Assembly: GCA_030616025.1 (NCBI GenBank)
Contig: JAUWYD010000089.1
Location: forward strand, 1-5,666
Length of the DNA stretch: 5,666 nt
From: Chloroflexota bacterium
GTDB taxonomy: Bacteria > Chloroflexota > Anaerolineae > UBA7937 > B3-Chlor
Direction: 5' to 3'
The notes under the pieces are model-generated. The model did not search any database, had not been told where the DNA came from, and worked only from the letters and a program-made list of their open reading frames with translations. A program made the position numbers and the translations under genes. Positions 1 to 5,208 of this stretch are shown one piece after another; the first letter of the stretch is position 1, and every line of letters starts with the position of its first letter.

Positions 1-152
1 CACTGCGATTCCTCGAACCAGCCGATGCAGCCGGTGCACTTGTTGGGATCTATGACGTAGACCTCATCCCCCTCACTGATGGCCTCGTTGGGACATTCCT
101 CCTCGCAAGCTGCGCAGACGATGCACTCCTCCGGATCGATCCTGTACGCCAT
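1..152 (-). CDS. 2[4Fe-4S] ferredoxin, YfhL/Allochromatium type (C-terminus outside window)
   Basis: Small soluble electron carrier with two [4Fe-4S] clusters; 50 codons plus two bases are visible and the rest lies beyond base 1. The first cluster motif is complete: C10-x2-C13-x2-C16-x3-C20-P21, followed by N22-E-A-I, typical of bacterial ferredoxins. The second begins with C39-x2-C42, but W45 stands where the third cysteine of a classical ferredoxin would be, and the chain continues G-W-F-E-E-S-Q. This matches the insertion between the second and third cysteines of the second cluster in E. coli YfhL and Allochromatium vinosum ferredoxin (family knowledge), where the next residue is Cys. The partial codon at the edge starts TG, consistent with Cys. 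The ATG at 152-150 is chosen because AAAGGAG (161-167, read on the minus strand) lies 8 nt upstream. It is divergent from the response regulator. Redox partners are unknown. Confidence 0.93.
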   Translation of the reverse strand, partial: MAYRIDPEECIVCAACEEECPNEAISEGDEVYVIDPNKCTGCIGWFEESQ

Positions 153-160
153 TTCTGATT

Positions 161-167
161 CTCCTTT
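161..167 (-). promoter_or_regulatory. Ribosome-binding site of the ferredoxin gene
   Basis: On the minus strand the sequence reads AAAGGAG, 8 nt before the ATG at 152-150. It is close to the ideal Shine-Dalgarno sequence and fixes the ferredoxin start. Confidence 0.75.
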
Positions 168-217
168 CCTTGATTCTGTGCTGGGACAATCCACCGATCT
201 GGGGATCGCCATCCGAG

Positions 218-245
218 ATTATACCCATACCTGCGTGTTCTGCAA
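218..245 (-). promoter_or_regulatory. Candidate sigma-70 promoter for the ferredoxin gene
   Basis: On the minus strand a perfect TATAAT (-10, 218-223) is preceded, after a 16-nt spacer, by TTGCAG (240-245) as a weak -35 (three of six consensus bases). The expected transcript would start near 211 and have an untranslated leader of roughly 58 nt before the ferredoxin ATG. The -10 is strong evidence in a G+C-rich setting, the -35 is poor. No start site is known, so this is a prediction from motif and position only. Confidence 0.5.
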
Positions 246-392
246 GTCGTCTACGCTGTCCTGGAAGATGCCCAGTGCGCCAACCGTGCTCCTCTCCTTG
301 CGCACTCCAACCGCGAGTCGGAGAGAACGCAACACCGAGCGCAGCGTTCCAAGAAGCCAGTCACGACGTATACACATAGCCACGTCGGTTCC

Positions 393-421
393 TTGCTTTG
401 GCGAACGCCCTATGGTATGAT
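393..421 (+). promoter_or_regulatory. Candidate sigma-70 promoter for the response regulator
   Basis: TTGCTT (393-398) and TATGAT (416-421) are separated by exactly 17 nt, the optimal spacing. They match the -35 and -10 consensus at four and five of six positions. Transcription would begin near 428, giving a leader of about 38 nt before the ATG at 466. The ribosome-binding site is modest (GAGAGG at 452-457, 8 nt before the ATG). Confidence 0.6.
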
Positions 422-465
422 TTCTGGGGAATCTCAGCGCCACCGCGCGACGAGAGGCAAGAAGT

Positions 466-1164
466 ATGGAACACAAGAGGGTCCTGGTCGTCGACGATGA
501 TCCTGCGCTACTCCCGCTGGTCGAATACACGTTTGCCAAAGAAGGATATGAGGTGTACACCGCTTCCGACGGGCGGGAAGCACTGCGTCAGTTCTTTGCC
601 CATCGGCCGGACCTGATCATATTGGACATCATGATGCCTCGCATGGATGGGTGGGAGACCTGCCGCCGCATCCGAGAGGTCTCCGATGTGCCGATCGTGA
701 TGCTCACCGCCCGCGGGCAAGACGAGGATGTTATCCGCGGCCTCGAGTACGGTGCCGATGATTACCTGACCAAGCCCTTCAGCATCAAGGTTCTCTTGGC
801 CCACGCCCGCGCTGTCCTGCGGCGAGCAGCCTTGCCTCCTGCCGAATATGAGGAAGCCAGCAGCTACGGGGACGACTACCTGACTATGGACCTCAAAGAA
901 CGCCGGGTAACCGTGCAGGGGCAACCGGTGAAGCTGACCCCAACGGAGTACCGTCTCCTAGCCTATCTCGTGCAAAACGCCGGTCAGGTCCTCACCTCTC
1001 AGCAAATCCTGGAGAACGTCTGGGGCTGGGAGTACCAGGACGACCTGGACTATGTGCGCGTATACGTATGGCATCTCCGCCAGAAGCTCGAACAGGACGC
1101 CAAGCACCCCAAATACATCTTGACTGAACTAGGGGTTGGCTACCGCTTCGAGAAAGCGATCTAG
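466..1164 (+). CDS. OmpR/PhoB-family two-component response regulator
   Basis: Cytoplasmic DNA-binding transcription regulator of 232 aa, a normal full length for the family. Residues about 4-118 are a receiver domain with every key residue: acidic pair D10-D11, phospho-acceptor D54 in the LDIMMP context, T81 (MLTAR) and K103 (TKPF). A short linker (about 120-133) leads to a winged-helix DNA-binding domain (about 135-230), recognisable by LTPTEYRLLAYL, the recognition-helix region DYVRVYVWHLRQKLE and the terminal GVGYRF hairpin. Phosphorylation at D54 by a sensor kinase should promote dimerisation and promoter binding. No intact kinase is adjacent. The DNA just downstream holds what looks like the tail of a decayed one, so this regulator may be an orphan or be served by a distant kinase. 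The target genes are unknown; the convergent molybdenum operon and divergent ferredoxin are possibilities only. Stop codon is TAG. Confidence 0.96.
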   Translation: MEHKRVLVVDDDPALLPLVEYTFAKEGYEVYTASDGREALRQFFAHRPDLIILDIMMPRMDGWETCRRIREVSDVPIVMLTARGQDEDVIRGLEYGADDYLTKPFSIKVLLAHARAVLRRAALPPAEYEEASSYGDDYLTMDLKERRVTVQGQPVKLTPTEYRLLAYLVQNAGQVLTSQQILENVWGWEYQDDLDYVRVYVWHLRQKLEQDAKHPKYILTELGVGYRFEKAI

Positions 1165-1165
1165 A

Positions 1166-1496
1166 GCATTCGCTCTCCAACGATCCCCAGGCAGCCTTCC
1201 GAGTACGACCATAACTGTCCGCGCCCCGATCCAAGATCCGCATCCTCACCGCCGCAGAACCCGTGGCTCACCCCGCGAACCTCGAGCGCAGCGAAAACGA
1301 ATGGAACGACTGGGATGGGGTGCAGCATTTGCTCGGTTGCTTTCGCCTGGGGGATGAGGTCACTGACCGGGCCATCATGGGGACAGGTCTGAGGTTGCGC
1401 CTCACCAAAACCATCAGTCGGGAAGACGTAGCCACAGCTGAGCCAAAAGGCGAGGCGGGCGACACAAACACCATCCGCTTCACTCTACAGCGATGA
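1166..1496 (+). pseudogene. Relic of a sensor histidine kinase (ATPase domain fragments)
   Basis: There is no intact gene here, but two pieces in different frames resemble the HATPase_c domain in the right order and spacing. From 1166 to 1225 (frame of 1166) the translation ALQRSPGSLPSTTITVRA resembles the N-box tail of the family (Na.kySP.gs.itVra). From about 1314 to 1493 (frame of 1263) come DGVQHLLGCFRLGD, like the F-box (eDLphlFerFyr.D), then 12 residues after the F, exactly as in the family, GTGLRLRLTK like the G2-box GTGLGLaltK. A final T-x-R-F-T-L matches the usual last strand, then TGA at 1494-1496. Sensor, HisKA/H-box and most of the G1-box are missing, and a frameshift separates the pieces. 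The relic sits where the kinase partner of the upstream regulator would normally lie, on the same strand. The open frame 1263-1496 (GTG start) is therefore unlikely to be a real gene. Confidence 0.62.
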
Positions 1497-1624
1497 AGAT
1501 TATTGCCAAGGGACTTGAACCGGTGCAAACTGTTGTCGCTCAGCCCCTACCTTTCATCGTATACCTGAGCACTGAAAGAGTCGGGTTGGGCAACCTGGCC
1601 ACATCGTCCAATCTGGTGCACACA

Positions 1625-2023
1625 TCACCCCCCAACCCTTTCCTCGATGAAGCTCACGATGTCATCGAAGCGCGACCCGGTACGAAAGACGCAGGCCACG
1701 CCCAAGGCCTCCAGCCCCTCGACATCCCTCGCGGGCACATTCCCGCCAACGACAACCAGTAATTCGCCCAAATCCTTCTCCGCAAGCTGCGCCATCAGTT
1801 TCTCAGTCAATGGCAGATGCGCTCCTGATAGGACGGAAAGGCCGAGCACATCCACATCTTCTTGCAGAGCTGCCTCCACGATCTGCTCCACTGTCTGATG
1901 CAAGCCCGTGTATATGACCTCCATACCAGCATCGCGCATGGCGTGTGCTACGACCTTGGCCCCCCGATCATGGCCATCCAGGCCCGGCTTGGCGATCAGC
2001 ACCCTAATCGGCTTCTTCCCCAT
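1625..2023 (-). CDS. Stand-alone cobalamin (B12)-binding domain protein, acyl-CoA mutase small-subunit type
   Basis: A 132-aa protein that is entirely one B12-binding Rossmann-like domain. It carries the base-off/His-on signature D16-x-H18-x2-G21 (LDGHDRG), in which the histidine replaces the lower axial base of cobalamin, then S63-V-L65 and G93-G94. The DGHDRGAKVV start and VIYTGLHQT segment are typical of the C-terminal domain of methylmalonyl-CoA mutase and of separate small subunits such as 2-hydroxyisobutyryl-CoA mutase HcmB (family knowledge). It would need a large TIM-barrel mutase subunit to be active, and none is in this window. The ATG at 2023 has GAGGAG just upstream and overlaps the end of the VOC gene by 20 nt, indicating translational coupling. 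It is the last gene of the operon here. Which acyl-CoA is rearranged cannot be told from this domain. Stop codon is TGA. Confidence 0.93.
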   Translation of the reverse strand: MGKKPIRVLIAKPGLDGHDRGAKVVAHAMRDAGMEVIYTGLHQTVEQIVEAALQEDVDVLGLSVLSGAHLPLTEKLMAQLAEKDLGELLVVVGGNVPARDVEGLEALGVACVFRTGSRFDDIVSFIEERVGG

Positions 2024-2444
2024 CTTTCTCCTCGTAACCGAATTCGCCGTCCAGCACTTCAGTGAGCACGCCAGAGAGCTGATTGGGAGAATGAATGAAG
2101 GCGTACCGATTGCCCTTCAGGCCGCGGGGGCGCCGGTCAATGGTTTCCACTCCCTTTGCCCTCAACTCAGCCAGTGCGTCCTCTACGTCATCTACCCTAT
2201 AGGAGATGAGATAGAAACCCTCGCCTCGCCTCCGGATGAACTTCGCCACTTCGCTTTCCGCAGACGTAGCTTCTATCAACTCCAAGGCCACATCTCCCAC
2301 GTAATAGCGAGCCACCCTGATCTTCTCGCTCTCGGCCACATACAGGCCGTCCAGCTCCAGCCCCAGGTCTTCCTCATATACCCTGCGCGCCTTGTCCAGA
2401 TCCTCCACGGCGATGCACAGATGATCTATTGCCTGGATCTTCAT
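2004..2444 (-). CDS. VOC-fold protein related to methylmalonyl-CoA epimerase
   Basis: A 146-aa protein with two glyoxalase/VOC beta-alpha-beta-beta-beta modules (about 4-60 and 76-132). The start IDHLCIAVEDLDKA, the DLGLEL segment, VALELIE (53-58), AKFIRRRGEG (67-76) and DDVEDALAELRAKGV (85-99) follow methylmalonyl-CoA epimerase, which interconverts 2R and 2S methylmalonyl-CoA. Of the family's metal ligands, H8 and E129 are present, with an acidic residue (E55) in the second ligand region. The His of the usual GEGxHHI motif is lost: the sequence reads GEGFYLI (74-80). It may therefore use another metal site or substrate, or be non-catalytic. The acidic tail (133-146) is beyond the domain. The ATG overlaps the preceding TGA by one base (TGATG) and has AAGGA upstream. 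The following B12-domain gene supports a role near a mutase. Fold is certain, epimerase activity is not. Confidence 0.85.
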   Translation of the reverse strand: MKIQAIDHLCIAVEDLDKARRVYEEDLGLELDGLYVAESEKIRVARYYVGDVALELIEATSAESEVAKFIRRRGEGFYLISYRVDDVEDALAELRAKGVETIDRRPRGLKGNRYAFIHSPNQLSGVLTEVLDGEFGYEEKDGEEAD

Positions 2445-2839
2445 CAGTCCTTATTCCTCTCCTCAAGGGCCGCGAGCACTTTGTCCGGAGTGATGGGGAA
2501 ATCCTTGATCCAGACGCCCACAGCATCGTAAATGGCGTTGCCGATAGCCTGAAACATGTTCATGGACCCCCATAGACCGGCCTCCTTGGCCCCGAACGGC
2601 CCCTCTGGATCCATGCTTTCCACAATGATAGGCTTGATCTGGGGCATGTCCACAGAGAGGGGCACTTTGTACTCCAACATGCTGGCGTTCAGCATCTGCC
2701 CACCATCCCAGCGATGTTCTTCGAGAAGCGTGGCCCCCACGCCTCCGGAGGCCACTGATCCCTCCAATTGCCCTTCCACAGCCATAGGATTGATAGCGAA
2801 GCCGCAGTCATGGGCCCCTGTGACTTCGGCAACTCTCAC
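2444..2839 (-). CDS. C-terminal part of the molybdopterin-binding subunit, beyond an in-frame stop
   Basis: This is the end of the hydroxylase large subunit. It lies in the same frame as the part upstream, separated only by the TAA at 2903-2905. Reading continues without a stop from 2902, so homology covers 2444-2902: the 21 codons before the GTG at 2839 encode AGTFSVGAVVAEVGVDAETS plus Q, matching the normal family sequence. Conserved motifs are AHDCGFAINP and VEGQLEG, and PFGAKEAG, which contains the active-site glutamate (residue 713 of the joined protein). The GTG at 2839 has GGAG 9 nt upstream, so separate translation after termination is conceivable, but no natural gene boundary is expected here. 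If read through or corrected, the joined protein is 758 residues, the usual family length. Stop codon TGA overlaps the VOC start by one base. Confidence 0.85.
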   Translation of the reverse strand: MRVAEVTGAHDCGFAINPMAVEGQLEGSVASGGVGATLLEEHRWDGGQMLNASMLEYKVPLSVDMPQIKPIIVESMDPEGPFGAKEAGLWGSMNMFQAIGNAIYDAVGVWIKDFPITPDKVLAALEERNKD

Positions 2840-2902
2840 CTGACTGGTCTCCGCGTCTACCCCGACCTCCGCGACGACCGCTCCAACGCTGAAGGTCCCC
2901 GC

Positions 2903-2905
2903 TTA
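2903..2905 (-). other. In-frame TAA stop interrupting the molybdenum subunit
   Basis: The codon at 2905-2903 reads TAA, position 606 counted from the ATG at 4720. The residues before it (EWVGNPKGQ) and after it (AGTFSVGAVVAEV) are both family-like and in one frame, so only this codon breaks the gene. TAA is one base from Tyr, Gln, Glu, Lys, Ser or Leu codons. It could be a true nonsense mutation, a base error in the assembly, or a readthrough site. It is not a selenocysteine (TGA) or pyrrolysine (TAG) codon. Confidence 0.9.
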
Positions 2906-4720
2906 CTGGCCCTTGGGATTCCCGACCCACTCCTGCGTCCGATCAACCTTCGGCACGTACGAACCCCGACCCATGATCGGGGTGTCGTCCATAGGCGCTT
3001 TGCGGATCGCTTTGCCCATCCAGATGTTCCGCTCCGGTCTTTTCTTCATATAGACGTAGCCATCCCTGAGGCCCAGCTCTTCGACGGTAGCATCCAGCAT
3101 GTCAGAGGCGATGTTCAGAATCTGCTCCCTAGCATCTATGGCCGCCGCCATCACCGCATTCGCCGAGACGAAAGCGGCAGCCTGGGAGTAGGCGCCTTGA
3201 TCCAAGGGAGTAATCTCCGAATCAGCGGAAACCAGGCTTACGTCCTCCATCTTCAAACCCAGCACATCAGCGGCAATCTGCACCATCATGCTATCGTTCC
3301 CATTACCGGTGTCCACCACGCCGGAGATAAGGGTGGCCCCGCCATCCTCGTTGAACTTTATCATGGCCGATGACCCGCCACGAATGCCCATAGGGAACCC
3401 AACCATCATGCCGTTGGCCCCCATGCCGATCCCCTTGCCAAAGGGAAGCTTGCCCCGCTTTTCCTTCCACCCAGACTTCTCGGCGGCCTGTTGGAGCGCC
3501 TCGCTGAGGCCGCAGCTTATGATCTTGGAGCCAGTAGCCTGTGTGTCCCCGGTCCTGAGGGCATTTCTCAGACGCATTTCCACGGGGTCAATCCCCAGTT
3601 CCTCGGCGATCATGTCCAGCTGCATCCCCAGGCCCCCCAGAAAGGCTCGTCCATGGCAACGGTACATGCCTCGGACAGGCTTGTTAGTGTAGACACGGTA
3701 GCCGTTGAAGCGGACGTTGGGCAAACGATATGTCTCCTCCCAGACGAGGAAGGGCACTGAGGTGGCTATGGGTCCAGTGCTGCTGTAGGCCCCACCATCC
3801 ATGATGACCTTGATCTCGTTCGCCAGGAACGTCCCATCTCTTCTGACTCCAGTCTTCAGATCCACGATCATGGAATGAGCCTGCCGCACGCTGGTGAAGC
3901 TCTCCTCCCTCGTGTAGACCAGCTTCACCGGTCTGGCAGCTTTCAGGGCCATAAGCGCGGCTATGAACTCGCCAGGGAAAATATCTGAGCGGCCTCCAAA
4001 CGCCCCTCCGGTGCAGATTCTGCGCACTTTGACCTTGGTCAGCGGCATCTCCAGCAAATTGGACAATGCTTTGGCCTTGGTATGGGGAGAGGCATTGGGC
4101 GTCCAAATCTCAAGGTTGCCGGAAAGATCACAGTTTACGAGTACCGCGTAGGGCTCAGTCTGGCAGTAGGTGTATTCGGAATCGACAAAACGATCCTCTC
4201 GAACAAGGTAGGACTTCTTGAACCCCTTCTCGACGCCTCCCACCTCAATCGGCACATGGATATTGATGTTATTCTCTGCGTGATCGTGGATCTGAGGGGC
4301 GCCTTCTTGCATAGCTTCAAGAGGACCGAATACAGCCGGCAAGACCTCGTAATCCACCTCGATCAGCTCAAGGGCCTCCACGGCGATCTCCTCGTCCTCA
4401 GCCGCCACAGCTGCCACGTCTTCTCCGATGTATCGAACCTTGTCGCCAGTCAGAAGCTGCTGATCCCGAGTGTACCGGAATACCCCCCATCTCACCCCTG
4501 CTGTGTCCCTCCCAGTCACGACCGCCTTGACACCGCGGAGTCTCTCAGCTTTACTGGCATCAATGTTGAGGATTCTGGCATGGGCATGAGGGCTCCTCAA
4601 CACCTTTGCATAAAGCATACGCGGCAGGGTTAGATCTGCTGTATACCGAGCCTGGCCCGTGGCCTTATCGAGGGAATCGATCCTCGGCACCCGATGGCCA
4701 ACAAGAGTATGTTCTGCCAT
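2903..4720 (-). CDS. Molybdopterin-binding (large) subunit of a xanthine/CO dehydrogenase-family hydroxylase, N-terminal 605 residues
   Basis: Catalytic subunit that holds the Mo-molybdopterin dinucleotide and hydroxylates or oxidises its substrate, passing electrons to the FeS and FAD subunits. Residues about 18-128 are the a/b-hammerhead domain (DKATGQARYTADL, LRSPHAHARI). From about 140 the Mo-binding domains follow: GGAFGGRSD (238-246), the loop RGMYRCHGRAF (350-360), then AEELGIDPVEMRLRN (372-386). Family positions that usually read GQGxxT here read G472-N-G-N-D-S. The chain stops at codon 606 (TAA), before the active-site Glu, so as written the product should be inactive. The ATG at 4720 is preferred: it starts MAEHTLVGHRVPRIDS, as relatives do, and has AAGGAGG 10 nt upstream. 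An upstream TTG start at 4795 would run into the FeS gene. Gene order FAD-FeS-Mo is that of coxMSL, but the loop is not CoxL's VAYRCSFR. Substrate unknown. Confidence 0.93.
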   Translation of the reverse strand: MAEHTLVGHRVPRIDSLDKATGQARYTADLTLPRMLYAKVLRSPHAHARILNIDASKAERLRGVKAVVTGRDTAGVRWGVFRYTRDQQLLTGDKVRYIGEDVAAVAAEDEEIAVEALELIEVDYEVLPAVFGPLEAMQEGAPQIHDHAENNINIHVPIEVGGVEKGFKKSYLVREDRFVDSEYTYCQTEPYAVLVNCDLSGNLEIWTPNASPHTKAKALSNLLEMPLTKVKVRRICTGGAFGGRSDIFPGEFIAALMALKAARPVKLVYTREESFTSVRQAHSMIVDLKTGVRRDGTFLANEIKVIMDGGAYSSTGPIATSVPFLVWEETYRLPNVRFNGYRVYTNKPVRGMYRCHGRAFLGGLGMQLDMIAEELGIDPVEMRLRNALRTGDTQATGSKIISCGLSEALQQAAEKSGWKEKRGKLPFGKGIGMGANGMMVGFPMGIRGGSSAMIKFNEDGGATLISGVVDTGNGNDSMMVQIAADVLGLKMEDVSLVSADSEITPLDQGAYSQAAAFVSANAVMAAAIDAREQILNIASDMLDATVEELGLRDGYVYMKKRPERNIWMGKAIRKAPMDDTPIMGRGSYVPKVDRTQEWVGNPKGQ

Positions 4721-4730
4721 AGCTCTGACC

Positions 4731-4737
4731 CCTCCTT
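4731..4737 (-). promoter_or_regulatory. Ribosome-binding site deciding the molybdenum-subunit start
   Basis: On the minus strand AAGGAGG (4737-4731) stands 10 nt before the ATG at 4720 and immediately after the TAG of the FeS gene (4740-4738). Its strength favours this ATG over in-frame starts further upstream. Confidence 0.75.
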
Positions 4738-5205
4738 CTACAACTCGCCAGGCGTAGCCATCATTGCTGCCACAATCTTCGCATACCCTGTGCAACGACA
4801 GACCACTCCTGAGATGGCGCGTCTGGCTTCGCCCTCAGAGGGGTCTGGGTTCTCTTCCAGAAAGGCCTTCGTCGTGAGGATCATGGCTGGAGTGCAGAAA
4901 CCGCATTGAATGGCCCCGTGTTCAATGAACGCCTTCTGGACAGGATGCAGCTCTCCGTCCGAAGCCAATCCCTCGACAGTCTCGATCTGCTTGGCTTGAG
5001 CTTCGACAGCTAGAGTGAGGCAGGAGCGCACCGGCTTTCCCTCCAACAGGACCGTGCAGGTTCCACAGGCCCCCTCGCCGCATCCCTCCTTGGCCCCCGT
5101 TAACTCCAAGTCCTCCCTCAACACCTCAAGCAGAGTCTGGTTCGGCCTGACCACCACATCATACTCATCACCGTTGACGCTCAACTGGATGAGCCGTTTC
5201 TCCAT
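4738..5205 (-). CDS. [2Fe-2S] iron-sulfur (small) subunit of the molybdenum hydroxylase
   Basis: Electron-transfer subunit of 155 aa, the usual length, carrying two [2Fe-2S] clusters between the Mo site and FAD. The N-terminal plant-ferredoxin-like domain (about 4-78) has C42-x4-C47-x2-C50-x11-C62 in GCGEGACGTC and RSC. The C-terminal helical domain (about 85-150) has C101-x2-C104 in QCGFCTPAM and C136-x-C138 in CRCTGY, with Q100 next to the Mo-proximal cluster. All eight cysteines are present. NGDEYDVVV and LLEVLREDLELTGAKEGC are standard for the family. The usual CTPGM reads CTPAM, a common variant. The ATG at 5205 has GGGAG about 7 nt upstream and lies 3 nt after the FAD-subunit stop. The molybdenum-subunit ATG follows 17 nt after its own TAG. 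The subunit itself does not tell the substrate. Confidence 0.97.
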   Translation of the reverse strand: MEKRLIQLSVNGDEYDVVVRPNQTLLEVLREDLELTGAKEGCGEGACGTCTVLLEGKPVRSCLTLAVEAQAKQIETVEGLASDGELHPVQKAFIEHGAIQCGFCTPAMILTTKAFLEENPDPSEGEARRAISGVVCRCTGYAKIVAAMMATPGEL

Positions 5206-5208
5206 GGT

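Larger units (their letters stand above)
153..465. other. Divergent intergenic region between ferredoxin and response regulator
   Basis: This 313-nt gap separates two outward-facing genes. It holds the two promoter candidates listed separately and the two ribosome-binding sites. I see no coding signal in the middle part (about 246-392). Two weak inverted repeats are present: CGATC-4 nt-GATCG at 195-208, near the predicted ferredoxin transcription start, and GAACGC-13 nt-GCGTTC at 325-349. Either could be an operator, but both are short enough to arise by chance. Confidence 0.6.

Noticed and set aside
1163..1176. AGAGC-ATTC-GCTCT hairpin at the response regulator stop codon, as a terminator
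   Set aside because: The stem is only 5 bp, overlaps the stop codon, and no T-run follows.
1263..1496. 77-codon open frame with a GTG start on the plus strand
   Set aside because: No ribosome-binding site was evident. Its second half aligns with the end of a kinase ATPase domain, so it is better read as part of a decayed gene.
1583..1594. GGTT-GGGC-AACC hairpin downstream of the B12-domain gene, as an operon terminator
   Set aside because: The stem has only 4 bp and there is no T-run in either direction. No convincing terminator was found between the convergent genes.
1908..2531. 207-codon plus-strand open frame over the VOC and B12 genes
   Set aside because: It lies antisense to two genes with clear family motifs, and its own translation shows no domain.
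2903..2905. Stop codon as a selenocysteine or pyrrolysine site
   Set aside because: The codon is TAA, whereas these residues use TGA and TAG.
3684..4106. 140-codon open frame in another minus-strand frame inside the molybdenum subunit gene
   Set aside because: It is a shadow of a strongly supported gene and has no recognisable domain.
4721..4795. N-terminal extension of the molybdenum subunit from a TTG at 4795
   Set aside because: It would overlap the FeS gene, has no family similarity, and a strong AAGGAGG precedes the ATG at 4720.
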